Shown in pieces: positions 54,012 through 62,846 of a DNA stretch of 64,000 nt. Origin of the DNA: Phaeobacter gallaeciensis (GTDB lineage: Bacteria; Pseudomonadota; Alphaproteobacteria; Rhodobacterales; Rhodobacteraceae). Each line of letters begins with the position of its first letter. The stretch's first letter is position 1. The DNA lies in the NCBI RefSeq assembly GCF_001678945.1, contig NZ_CP015124.1, positions 2,642,001-2,706,000 on the forward strand. Reading direction: 5' to 3'. The notes below the pieces were generated by a model. The model was not told the DNA's origin. It did no database searches and was given only the letters and a program-made list of their open reading frames with translations. A program made the translations under genes and the position numbers.

Positions 54012-55010
54012 ATGAAGCACAGTATGATTGGTGCAGTCCTTGTCACCACGGCGATGACCTCGGCTGCCTTTGCCGAAGACACGCTGACCGCCGTACACGC
54101 CTTTCCGGAATCGCTGATCTACACCAAATCCTTCCTTGAATTCGTCGACAAGGTGAACGCGGCGGGTGAAGGTGTCGTCAATATCGAGGTCCGTGGCGGC
54201 CCCGAGGCCATCGGCATGTTCCAGCAGCCGGACGCCGTGCGTTCGGGCGTTGTGGACATGGTCTACACACCGGGCAGCTTCTACGCCGGCGCCCTGCCGG
54301 AAAAAGACGCGCTTGTGACCTCAAACCTGACGGCGGTAGAAACCCGCGCCAATGGCGGTCTGGAACTGATTGACCAGATCCACCAGGAAAAGATGGGCGT
54401 CAAATACCTCGGCTGGTTCGACTCGGGAGTCTGCTACAACCTGTGGACCCGCAATGAGCCGAAGCTGGACGCCGACGGCAACCTTGATGTGTCCGGTCTG
54501 AAACTGCGCGGCAATGCGGTCTACAACGCATTCTTCACCGAATATCTGGGCGCGCAGGTGATCGACCTGCCTACCACCGAAGTCTATTCGGCGCTGGAGC
54601 GTGGCGTGGTGGATGCGACCGGTTGGACCCAGATCGGCCTGATCGATCTGAAGTGGAACGAATTCCTGAACTACCGGATCGAACCCTGCTTCTTCTCGAC
54701 CGACCTTGGCACCATCGTGAATCTCGACAAGTGGAACAGCCTGTCCGAGGAATCGCGCAAGATCCTGCAGGATGTCGCAATCGCCCACGAGGCGGAAAGC
54801 GCCGCCAAACTGGGTGCCCTGCGCGACGCGGATTTCGCGGCCCTTGAAGAGGCCGGCATGAAAGTCGTGACCTTGGAAGGTGACGCCGCCGACGCCTATC
54901 TGGCGGCCGCCACGCAGAAAACCTGGGACCGCATGAAGGGCCTGATGGCCGACAGCCCCCAGGGAGACGGCAACTACGACAAGCTGATCGAGCTGTTCTA
55001 CGACAAGTAA
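54012..55010 (+). CDS. dctP: TRAP transporter substrate-binding protein DctP
   Basis: 332 residues from the ATG with GGGAGAAAG. Signal peptide KHSMIGAVLVTTAMTSAAFA, then the DctP-type binding fold with GPEAIGMFQQPDAVRSGVVDM and YNAFFTEYLGAQVIDLPTTEVYSALERGVVDATGW, which holds the conserved Arg/ligand region. Such proteins bind organic acids with a carboxylate and hand them to DctQM in the inner membrane. It lies 82 bases past the LeuD-like gene; a small CCCC/GGGG hairpin at 53940-53955 may modulate expression. Confidence 0.9.
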   Translation: MKHSMIGAVLVTTAMTSAAFAEDTLTAVHAFPESLIYTKSFLEFVDKVNAAGEGVVNIEVRGGPEAIGMFQQPDAVRSGVVDMVYTPGSFYAGALPEKDALVTSNLTAVETRANGGLELIDQIHQEKMGVKYLGWFDSGVCYNLWTRNEPKLDADGNLDVSGLKLRGNAVYNAFFTEYLGAQVIDLPTTEVYSALERGVVDATGWTQIGLIDLKWNEFLNYRIEPCFFSTDLGTIVNLDKWNSLSEESRKILQDVAIAHEAESAAKLGALRDADFAALEEAGMKVVTLEGDAADAYLAAATQKTWDRMKGLMADSPQGDGNYDKLIELFYDK

Positions 55011-55076
55011 ACAGCCACGGGACGGCACGCCGGATCGCGGGTCCGGCGTGCCGTCTGCCTTTGGAAAGGATGAGAA

Positions 55077-55583
55077 ATGGCAATGGTCGGAAAGCTCTAT
55101 CAAGGCTTCCTATATGCGATGGCGGGCATCGCGGGGTTCATGCTGGTCTGGCTGATGATTTCGGTCACCCTGTCCGTGGTGATGCGCAATGCTGGGCTTC
55201 AGCCCTTTGCCTGGCTTTTCACCTCATCCGAATACGCCATTTTGTACATGACCATGATGGGCGCCCCCTGGTTGGTGCGGGAAAAGGGCCATGTGCATAT
55301 CGAACTGATCACCGCTGCATTGCCCGCAGAGGTGCGCCGGGTGGTCAGCCGTCTTGTGGCCGCGCTTTGTGTTCTGGTGTCGGTGATCCTGGCCTGGAAG
55401 GGCGCAGAGCTGTTTCTGGGCAATATCGCGCGCAACGATCTGGACGTGCGCGCCTACTACTTTCCGAAATGGATCCTGACGATCGCCTTTCCGGTCAGCT
55501 TTGGACTGATGGCGATTGAATTTTCCCGTTTCGTATTTGGCAGCGACCTGATGCATTCGGGCGAAGCGGGGATACACGAATAA
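55077..55583 (+). CDS. dctQ: TRAP transporter small permease DctQ
   Basis: 168 residues with four membrane helices (about 12-36, 45-65, 90-110, 133-153). It matches the small TRAP membrane subunit by size, by the helix pattern and by position between dctP and dctM. The start follows GGAAAGG. Its TAA overlaps the ATG of dctM by one base. Confidence 0.9.
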   Translation: MAMVGKLYQGFLYAMAGIAGFMLVWLMISVTLSVVMRNAGLQPFAWLFTSSEYAILYMTMMGAPWLVREKGHVHIELITAALPAEVRRVVSRLVAALCVLVSVILAWKGAELFLGNIARNDLDVRAYYFPKWILTIAFPVSFGLMAIEFSRFVFGSDLMHSGEAGIHE

Positions 55584-56890
55584 TGGAATGGTTTGAATCA
55601 CTGGCCCTGCTGCTGGGCTCGATCCTGGTTCTGATGGCCATCGGCATGCCGGTCGCTCTTGCCTTTCTGGCGGCCAATATCGTCGGGGCCTGGTTTTTCA
55701 TGGGCGGGGCCAAGGGGATCACGCTGCTGCTCAACAACGGGTTTGGCGGGCTGACGAACTATGCGCTGGTGCCGATCCCGCTGTTCCTGCTGATGGGAGA
55801 GGTCTTCTTTCACACTGGCCTTGGGGCACGGATGTTCAATGCCATCGACAGGCTTCTGGGTAAGCTGCCCGGGCGGTTGTCTTATGTGACTGTGCTGGGC
55901 GGGACAGCGTTTTCGACGCTGTCCGGCTCCTCCATGGGCTCGACCGCGCTGCTGGGCAGCCTAATGGTGCCCGAGATGACCAGCCGCGGATACAAGAAGC
56001 ACATGTCGATCGGGCCAATCCTGGGCACCGGTGGTCTGGCGATCATCATTCCGCCCTCTGCTTTGGCGGTGCTGCTGGCGACGCTCGCCCGCATCGACGT
56101 CGGCGCGCTGCTGATCGCGGGGATCCTGCCGGGGCTGGTGTTGGCCAGCTTTTATATCTGTGTCATCTATCTGCAGACCCGCATCGACCCGACCGCTGCC
56201 CCTGCCTATGAGGTTGAGACGCTCACCATCGGTGAAAAGGCGCGGCTGCTGTTCGGAGACGTCCTGCCCATGCTGTCGGTCATGGTTCTGATCGTCATCG
56301 GCATGGTTGGTGGGCTGATCACCCCGTCCGAGGCCGCCGCCTTTGGCGCGCTTGGGGTCCTGATCCTTGCCATTCTGTTTCGCTGTCTCAGCTGGGAGGC
56401 GATGAAGAAGTCCGTCGTCGGCGCGCTGCGAGTGACGCTGATGGCCTATCTGATCGTGTTCGGCTCAGCCACTTTCAGCCAGCTGCTGGCCTTTTCCGGT
56501 GCCTCCAGCGGGCTGATCCGCTGGGCGACTTCCTTTGATCTGGCGCCGGTTGCGATGCTGTTGGTGATGTTCTGTGTGCTGCTGCTGCTGGGCATGTTCA
56601 TGGAGCAGATCTCGATGATGCTGCTGACCGTGCCGATCTTCTTTCCGCTGGCGGCCTCGCTGGGGTTCGATCCGATATGGTTCGGTTTGATCATCCTGCT
56701 GGCGTTGGAGATCAGCTTCACCACGCCACCCTTCGGACTGTTGCTTTTCGTGATGAAAGGGGTGGCGCCCAAGGATACCACGATGCGCGACATCTACATG
56801 TCCGCCTTTCCCTATATGGCCTGCTCGATGCTGCTGGTCGCCTTGCTGATCCTGTTTCCTCAGCTGGCGCTGTGGCTGCCGGGGCTGTGA
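55583..56890 (+). CDS. dctM: TRAP transporter large permease DctM
   Basis: 435 residues with about 12 membrane helices. GGTAFSTLSGSSMGSTALLGSLMVPEM and ITPSEAAAFGALGVL are DctM signatures, and TPPFGLLLFVMKGVA near the C-terminus repeats the inverted topology. It forms the Na-driven translocation channel with DctQ. It closes the rightward operon; a strong terminator follows. Confidence 0.94.
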   Translation: MEWFESLALLLGSILVLMAIGMPVALAFLAANIVGAWFFMGGAKGITLLLNNGFGGLTNYALVPIPLFLLMGEVFFHTGLGARMFNAIDRLLGKLPGRLSYVTVLGGTAFSTLSGSSMGSTALLGSLMVPEMTSRGYKKHMSIGPILGTGGLAIIIPPSALAVLLATLARIDVGALLIAGILPGLVLASFYICVIYLQTRIDPTAAPAYEVETLTIGEKARLLFGDVLPMLSVMVLIVIGMVGGLITPSEAAAFGALGVLILAILFRCLSWEAMKKSVVGALRVTLMAYLIVFGSATFSQLLAFSGASSGLIRWATSFDLAPVAMLLVMFCVLLLLGMFMEQISMMLLTVPIFFPLAASLGFDPIWFGLIILLALEISFTTPPFGLLLFVMKGVAPKDTTMRDIYMSAFPYMACSMLLVALLILFPQLALWLPGL

Positions 56891-56955
56891 CTGCTTTGCC
56901 AAAGCACGGAAAGCCATGGGGCAAATTGCTGTGAGCATCGGATCGTAGAAATGGA

Positions 56956-56998
56956 AACGCTGCCAGCATGTGTTGCTGGCAGCGTTCTTCGTTTTCAT
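56956..56998. terminator. Intrinsic terminator between dctM and the RTX gene
   Basis: AACGCTGCCAGCA (56956-56968) and TGCTGGCAGCGTT (56974-56986) form a perfect thirteen-pair stem with a five-base loop, followed rightward by CTTCGTTTTC. It can serve the TRAP operon and perhaps also the convergent RTX gene. Confidence 0.85.
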
Positions 56999-57020
56999 TG
57001 CTCCGCCCGGGGCGGTGAGG

Positions 57021-58703
57021 TCAGAGCGCGAACCAGTCTGCCTCTGCCGCATCGGTGCCAAGGACCTTGATCACAAAGTCTGCATTTCCATCACCGTCCA
57101 CATCGCCCGCGATGCGCTGGAAATCACCACGATCCGCCGCACGAAGTTCCCCTGCGGTGCCGCTGAAGTGAGCACTGCCGATAAAGGTAAAGGCGTCGTC
57201 CTCTTCAGTGGAGCTGTCAGCGTCGATCCGGTCCAGTCGGATGATATCGAGATCGTCGCTCGCGAAATCGGCGATAGTGTCGGTCCCTCTCGGACCCGAA
57301 AGCCGGAAAAAGAAATCGTCGGCTCCGTCGCCACCGGTCAAAAGGTCGGCGCCGCGGCCGCCCCGCAGGATGTCATCGCCCGCGCCACCGTCCATGGTAT
57401 CGTCACCAGCGCCGCCGTTCAGTTTGTCGGACCCGCGACCACCAAACAGCTTGTCGTTGCCGCCACCGCGGACCAGCACATCGTCGCCAAACCCACCCCG
57501 CACAACGTCATTGCCCGCGCCACCTTCGAGGCTGTCATCGCCAAGGTTGCCTTTCAGCGTGTCGTTGCCTTCGCCGCCGTCAATCAGATCGTCGCCTTCG
57601 TGGCCAAGGACCAGATCATCACCGCCCCAGGAGGCGATGTAGTCGGCGTAGGAACTACCCTCGATGACGTCGTCGGTCGCCTCTGGCGCAGCGATTTCCG
57701 TGGTGCCGACGTATTCGTGCAGCACGTAGATGGCTTCGCGGGCGTCTTCCACCGACTGCGCCCAGTCGTTGATCCCGGCTGCCGAGCCTTCGGCCATTTC
57801 ATAGCTCTCGCCATCGGCAGAGAGTGTCATGTACTCGTCCACCCAGTCCTTGCCGGTACCAACGTCATTGACGCCGTCGCCGTTGCGGTCCTTGCCCCAG
57901 ATCACGTCCAGCAGTGTACGCTGCACTGCCTCAAGGTCGGAGGGATCTCCGTCCATGTCCTGGTACCACTGGACCCAGGCATCTCCATAGGTGGCGATGC
58001 GGTCATAGTCAAAGGTCTCTGCGCTGCCATTGGTAAAGCCGAAATAGTCGATTGTCTGAGTGTCGCCGGAACCGGTGACTTCGTTCACCCCCATGAAGGT
58101 ATGCGCGGTGAGCGTCGCGTCCATGCTGACCGGGTGGAACTTGGAAAAGACACCGGCCAGCAGCCCGGTGGGGTTCCAGCCCGCGTTCATCAGGTCGATC
58201 AGCGATTGCGGAATGTTCCCGGCGACATTCGCCTGAACCTCGGTCCAGCTTGTTGCGCCGCCTGCGGTCATGATCAGCTTGTAAAGCGCGAGGTTCTCGC
58301 GTGGGGAATCGATCAGGACACCGTCCACCATGATGCGGCCCGACGCATCAGTCGTGATCTCGGTTCCGGCGTTGATCTTGCCAAGCGCCTCTTCCAGAGC
58401 GGATTCGACTACCTGATCGGGCGAGCGCATAATGTTTGCCCGCTCCATCTCGATTTCCTGGATGTAATCCAGCTGGTCAGCTGGGACTTCGTATTCGCCT
58501 TCTCCGCCTTCGACGAGGTGGATCGGAAAGGTCTCGCCGGTTTCAGGATTATAGCCGATCGGCACGATCTGGCCGTTCTCATCCAGCACCGGTTCACCGT
58601 TGCCGCCTCCATCACTTGGGTCAAGATCCCGGGTCAGCACCCAAAGATCACCATATAAGTCGCCTTGAGCGGCGCCGCCGGAAGTTGAAACTGAATCTGC
58701 CAT
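57021..58703 (-). CDS. RTX calcium-binding protein with serralysin-type C-terminus
   Basis: 560 residues from MADSVSTSGG, with GGAG upstream. There is no Sec signal. Residues about 400-505 hold around nine nonapeptide repeats of the GGxGxDxLx type (for example GGAGNDVVRGGFGDDVLV, GGAGDDTMDGGAGDD), which fold into a calcium beta-roll. They are followed by a peptidase-M10/serralysin-type C-terminal domain (DTIADFASDDLDIIRLD) and a closing NADFVIKVLGTDA. The N-terminal 390 residues have no recognised enzyme motif. Type I secretion is expected, but no ABC/MFP/TolC genes are adjacent. Confidence 0.85.
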   Translation of the reverse strand: MADSVSTSGGAAQGDLYGDLWVLTRDLDPSDGGGNGEPVLDENGQIVPIGYNPETGETFPIHLVEGGEGEYEVPADQLDYIQEIEMERANIMRSPDQVVESALEEALGKINAGTEITTDASGRIMVDGVLIDSPRENLALYKLIMTAGGATSWTEVQANVAGNIPQSLIDLMNAGWNPTGLLAGVFSKFHPVSMDATLTAHTFMGVNEVTGSGDTQTIDYFGFTNGSAETFDYDRIATYGDAWVQWYQDMDGDPSDLEAVQRTLLDVIWGKDRNGDGVNDVGTGKDWVDEYMTLSADGESYEMAEGSAAGINDWAQSVEDAREAIYVLHEYVGTTEIAAPEATDDVIEGSSYADYIASWGGDDLVLGHEGDDLIDGGEGNDTLKGNLGDDSLEGGAGNDVVRGGFGDDVLVRGGGNDKLFGGRGSDKLNGGAGDDTMDGGAGDDILRGGRGADLLTGGDGADDFFFRLSGPRGTDTIADFASDDLDIIRLDRIDADSSTEEDDAFTFIGSAHFSGTAGELRAADRGDFQRIAGDVDGDGNADFVIKVLGTDAAEADWFAL

Positions 58704-58927
58704 AACCGTCTCCATCGTTAAGCACGCCCTGGTGCTGTCGCATTTAACGTTGGCCAGTGTATGCAAGCGCAGTCGCTACACTTTGATCGATATCATCTTT
58801 GAGTGGAAATTCTGTCGGCACAGTCCATAGCCTGATTCGCTGACGGCATTTGCACCAGCTTTTCTTACCAGCGCTGCGCCGATGGCAGCGGCTGGCAATT
58901 GCTGGGCTGGTGCGATTGGGCTGGGGG

Positions 58928-60172
58928 TCAACCCAGTTTACGCCATTCCTGTTGCGCGCCCATGCCTTGCCCCGGGGCAGCGGCGGCCCGTCCAGCGGCC
59001 TCTCCGGTCGCAAAGGCGGTGCCCATCACCCGAATAGAGGCATAGGCCATCGGATCGGCGCCGATGGTGCGCCCGGCGAAATAGAGGTTATCCACGCCCT
59101 TGGCGCGCAAGGCGTCCAGCGGGATGGAGGCACACCCGGTTCCGCCTACGGGGGTATAAATCGGTTGTCCGGGGACCGTGTGATCCTCCATTGGCCAAGC
59201 CGCCTTGGCCACCTCGTCGTCGCGCTGGCGCCCGGTGGCAATATCTTCTCCGGTCAGTTCATAACGGGCTGCTGGGTGGCGGCTTTCCCGGATGCCGATC
59301 TGCGGGCCGGTCTGCACCAGATAGGCGTTTTCAAACCCAGGCACATCAGAACGCAGCAGCGCGACATAGTCGTGTGCCGCTTCGCGCGCGGCGCGTTCGG
59401 CCGTGCTGAAACTGGCGGAACTCAGATCTGGCATCGGGTGGTCGAACATCATCCACCACATCTCACCGGTGTTGGGTACTTCGGTGTAGATGCCGCCGTC
59501 ATCGCGAGCAGAGGGCCAGCGTCCATTGCGCCTGTAGCGTGCAAAGGCTGCCTTGATGGCCTCGCGGTCTATTGGCTGTGACCGGTCACGCCCGGCGATC
59601 CGAATGGGTGCTGAGATTGCCTGCAGGTTGCCGTTGGTATCCCCGGTGCGGCAGGGAATACCGGCGACCAATGACAGGTTGGCATCTCCGGTGGCATCCA
59701 CAAATGCCTCGGCCACCACCCGGGTTCGCCCGTCCATACCGGCCAATGTCACCGCTTCGATACGATCCGACGTGCGTGTCACAGCCGCCACGCGGGTATG
59801 GAGCAACACGTCAACGCCCTGCGCCGCCAGCACCCGGTCTAGTGCCAGTTTGACCGCTTCTGGTTCCAGAAGGATGATCCAGTTGAGCGTCGTCGGCGAT
59901 TGAAACGGTGCGCAATCCAGCCCGAGGTTGCGCAGCTCATCCAGGACCAGATCGGCTACCCCTCCTACGACTTTGATGGGCTCAGGCCCCTGCTGATAAA
60001 AACCGCAGTAGGCCAGCACCTGTGCGTTGGTCGCGGCGCCGCCAAGGAAACCGTATTTTTCGACCAGTAGGACCCGCGCCCCGGACTGGGCCGCGCCAAG
60101 TGCGGCACCAACCCCCCCTGCGCCGCCCCCTGCGATGACGACATCATAGTCGCTTTCGGGTTTTGCCATCAT
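58928..60172 (-). CDS. FAD-dependent oxidoreductase, FAD_oxidored (PF12831) family
   Basis: 414 residues from the ATG whose last base pair overlaps the permease stop (ATGA). The N-terminus YDVVIAGGGAGGVGAALGAAQSGARVLLVEK and NAQVLAYCGF, then VDATGDANLSLVAGIP and a C-terminal LYFAGRTIGADPMAYASIRVMGTAFATG define the family. It contains an FAD and often a 4Fe-4S-adjacent Cys, but no cluster motif is plain here. It is the last gene of a leftward ABC-transport operon, so it probably oxidises the imported compound. Substrate unknown. Confidence 0.8.
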   Translation of the reverse strand: MMAKPESDYDVVIAGGGAGGVGAALGAAQSGARVLLVEKYGFLGGAATNAQVLAYCGFYQQGPEPIKVVGGVADLVLDELRNLGLDCAPFQSPTTLNWIILLEPEAVKLALDRVLAAQGVDVLLHTRVAAVTRTSDRIEAVTLAGMDGRTRVVAEAFVDATGDANLSLVAGIPCRTGDTNGNLQAISAPIRIAGRDRSQPIDREAIKAAFARYRRNGRWPSARDDGGIYTEVPNTGEMWWMMFDHPMPDLSSASFSTAERAAREAAHDYVALLRSDVPGFENAYLVQTGPQIGIRESRHPAARYELTGEDIATGRQRDDEVAKAAWPMEDHTVPGQPIYTPVGGTGCASIPLDALRAKGVDNLYFAGRTIGADPMAYASIRVMGTAFATGEAAGRAAAAPGQGMGAQQEWRKLG

Positions 60173-60969
60173 GTCCGCCACCCCAGCAGGCGCCGTTCGA
60201 TAAACCCGATCACTGCGCTGGTGATGACGCCCAGAAGCGACAGGATCACCACGCCAGCGAACAGCCGTTCCAGATCATAAAGCGAGCCCGCTTCGAGGAT
60301 ATAGGCCCCGATGCCATATTCCGCGCCCAGCATTTCTGCCGCGACCAGAAGGATGATGGCGATGGCAAGGCTGATGCGAAGACCGGACAGGATCCCCGGC
60401 ATGGCGCCCGGCAGGACGATCTTGCGCACGATGGACCACCAGGACAGGCCAAAGCTTTGCCCCATGCGGATCAGCGTGCGGTCGACGTTGTCGACCGCGC
60501 TGTAGGTAGCGACCACCGTGGGGGTGAATGTGCCAAAGGCGATCAGCGCATATTTCGATCCTTCTCCAATCCCGAACCAGATCACGAAAAGCGGCAGCAG
60601 CGCGATTTTCGGAATGGGGAATATGGCCGCAACCAGCGGCACCAGCCCGGAGCGGATGTAGGAAAACAGGCCGATCAGCACCCCGATACAGATACCAAGG
60701 CAGGCGCCGATGGCAGCGCCAACCGCCAGACGGGTCAGCGACGGGCTAAGGTGTTTGAACAGCATGCCGCTGTCATACAGCTCCCGGAAGGTATCCAGCA
60801 CGTCCGAGGGGCGCGGCAGGGTCAGGGCGGAAATCCAACCCGTGCGGGTGCCCCATTCCGCCAGCAGGATCAGGGCGACAAAAACGGCCACGCCGACCCA
60901 GCGACGTGAGTGCGGCGCAAAACCACCGCCCCGGAATGCGACGGGTTTTTCTTGTGTCATGTCAGACAT
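60169..60969 (-). CDS. ABC transporter permease, SsuC/TauC type
   Basis: 266 residues. Six membrane helices and the EAA-like loop SWWSIVRKIVLPGAMPGILSGLRISLAIA are typical of the nitrate/sulfonate/taurine family permease. An N-terminal tail of 25 residues is cytoplasmic. It overlaps both the ATPase gene (by eight bases) and the oxidoreductase gene. Confidence 0.88.
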   Translation of the reverse strand: MSDMTQEKPVAFRGGGFAPHSRRWVGVAVFVALILLAEWGTRTGWISALTLPRPSDVLDTFRELYDSGMLFKHLSPSLTRLAVGAAIGACLGICIGVLIGLFSYIRSGLVPLVAAIFPIPKIALLPLFVIWFGIGEGSKYALIAFGTFTPTVVATYSAVDNVDRTLIRMGQSFGLSWWSIVRKIVLPGAMPGILSGLRISLAIAIILLVAAEMLGAEYGIGAYILEAGSLYDLERLFAGVVILSLLGVITSAVIGFIERRLLGWRT

Positions 60970-61729
60970 GGATCAGCTCCGCATCTGCAGCCCGCGCCTC
61001 TTCGCGCATTAGCTGCCACAGGTGTTTCTGGTGGGCATCAAGATCAGCATCGCCAAAGGCGCGCTCGGACAGGGGTTTGTCGATTTCGACGATCTCCCGG
61101 ATCTGGCCGGGGCGGCGCGACAGAACCACGACCTTGTGGCCTAGTCGGACCGCTTCGGCCAAGTTGTGCGTCACGTAGACGGCAGTGAACGGCTGGCGCA
61201 TCCAGAGATCGACCAGATCGTCCATCAACAATTCACGGGTCTGGCTGTCGAGCGCAGAAAGAGGTTCATCCATCAGCATCACGGCGGGCTTAACCGCAAG
61301 GGCACGTGCGATTGCGACGCGTTGCTTCATGCCACCCGACAGTTGCTTGGGCAGGGCCTGGGAGAAATCGCTGAGCTTGGTGCGGGCCAGCACATCGTCG
61401 ATAATCCGCTTTGCCTCGGCGCCCTTGATGCCGTGGTCCTCCAGCACCAGCGAGATATTCCCCGAGACGCTGCGCCACGGCAGCAGGGCGAAATCCTGAA
61501 AGATATAGGTGAGCGGGTTTAGGCACCCCTCGGGCGGTGTGCCCAGTTGCAGAACCTGGCCCTTACTGGGGCGCTCAAGCCCGCCGATAAAGCGCAAGAG
61601 GGTGGATTTACCGCATCCCGACGGTCCCACGATGCAAACGATCTGCCCGTCCGCGATGTCGAGAGAGATATCCCGCATCACTTCGAAATCGTTATAGGAA
61701 TGGCTGATGCCGTCCAGACGGATGTCCAT
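60962..61729 (-). CDS. ABC transporter ATP-binding protein, SsuB/TauB type
   Basis: 255 residues from MDIRLDGISH, with AAAGGACAG upstream. Walker A GPSGCGKST, Q-loop (IFQDFALLPWRSV), signature LSGGMKQRVAIARAL and Walker B VMLMDEPLSALD are intact, and VTHNLAEAVRLG gives the switch His. It powers uptake with the permease and the binding protein encoded around it. Confidence 0.93.
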   Translation of the reverse strand: MDIRLDGISHSYNDFEVMRDISLDIADGQIVCIVGPSGCGKSTLLRFIGGLERPSKGQVLQLGTPPEGCLNPLTYIFQDFALLPWRSVSGNISLVLEDHGIKGAEAKRIIDDVLARTKLSDFSQALPKQLSGGMKQRVAIARALAVKPAVMLMDEPLSALDSQTRELLMDDLVDLWMRQPFTAVYVTHNLAEAVRLGHKVVVLSRRPGQIREIVEIDKPLSERAFGDADLDAHQKHLWQLMREEARAADAELIHV

Positions 61730-61807
61730 GCGCTGTCCTTTGACTACAGGAGAAGGACGGGCGCCCCGCAAAAAGCAAGGCGCCCGGAAGAACGTACAAG
61801 GCGTGGC

Positions 61808-62821
61808 TTAGGCGCCCAGCGTTTTGACGTAGGAATCGTCGACCAGCGTGTCGAGCGTGATATCGCCATCGACAAGACCCTCGGACTGGAACCAGCTCAG
61901 CTGGTCCTGAACGCTGGCGATATTCAGCTCCGCACCCTGGCTCAGCCGCATGGTGCCATTGATGATCGAGGGAGCCGCCTTTTCGCGGGGACGGTCTGTG
62001 TAGACGTATTTGTGGATCAGATCGACCATCTCGTCCTGATCTGCAGTGCCATCGATCATGGCTGCGGCATAATCATCGACCCCGCGCGAGAAGCCCTGAA
62101 GGAAGCTTTCGGTCAGTCCGCGTTCCTTGGCCGCGTTATTGGCCGAGGTGAAGACAGTGGTCACCTGGTAGTCGGGAATGTAGTCCGACACGTTGCCCAC
62201 CATGTGCCAGGCACCGGCGGCCGCCAGCGGTTTGGCGATATGGGGCACGATGGACCAGCCATCGACCTGGCCCGATTTCATCGCGCCGATAATCGCGCCG
62301 ACCTTTTGCAGCGGCGTAAAGCTGAGGTTGATGCCTTCGGCAGCGGCCATTTTGGCGCCCATGTAGTGGAAGGACGAGCCGGCCTGTGTGACGGCGTATT
62401 TCTTGCCGTCCAGGTCCTTCAGCGTCTTGATACCGGCCTGATAAGAGGCATCCGAGATCAGGTACTTCTGTCCGTCGATGCCGTCCTCTTCGGTCAGGGC
62501 GCCGCCGATCACCTTGATCGCGCCCTTGTCCGCGAGGCTGATCAGCCCGCCGGAAATGGCGGTTACGGCATAATCCACATCGCCCGATGCGATGGCCACG
62601 GCCATCGGCTGCGCGGCCTGGAAGAACTCCAGTTCCACATCCAGCCCGGCATCCGCGAAATAGCCGCGCTCCTGCGCGATAAAGCTGGCAGAATGCGAGG
62701 TGAAGCGCAGCGCGCCCACCTTGATTTTCTTGTTCTGGGCCAGCGCAGGGGCGGCAAGCCCCGTCGCGGCCACGGTTCCGCCCATCAGGGCCAATGCCTT
62801 ACGTCGATTGAGTTTCATCAT
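61808..62821 (-). CDS. ABC transporter substrate-binding protein, NMT1/SsuA type
   Basis: 337 residues. The N-terminus MMKLNRRKALALMGGTVAA resembles a Tat signal (NRRKALALMGG) with cleavage after APALAQ. The body is of the SsuA/TauA/NMT1 fold (KVGALRFTSHSASFIAQERGYFADAGLDVELEFF). It collects a small anionic compound, possibly an aromatic acid, sulfonate or thiamine-precursor-like molecule. It has its own gap of 78 bases before the ATPase gene. Ligand unknown. Confidence 0.88.
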   Translation of the reverse strand: MMKLNRRKALALMGGTVAATGLAAPALAQNKKIKVGALRFTSHSASFIAQERGYFADAGLDVELEFFQAAQPMAVAIASGDVDYAVTAISGGLISLADKGAIKVIGGALTEEDGIDGQKYLISDASYQAGIKTLKDLDGKKYAVTQAGSSFHYMGAKMAAAEGINLSFTPLQKVGAIIGAMKSGQVDGWSIVPHIAKPLAAAGAWHMVGNVSDYIPDYQVTTVFTSANNAAKERGLTESFLQGFSRGVDDYAAAMIDGTADQDEMVDLIHKYVYTDRPREKAAPSIINGTMRLSQGAELNIASVQDQLSWFQSEGLVDGDITLDTLVDDSYVKTLGA

Positions 62822-62846
62822 GATCTTCCTCCCTTATAGATCAGTG

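Noticed and set aside
56970-58658. Long rightward open frame over the RTX gene
   Set aside because: It arises from the repeat composition on the opposite strand; the leftward frame has GGxGxDxL repeats and a ribosome site.
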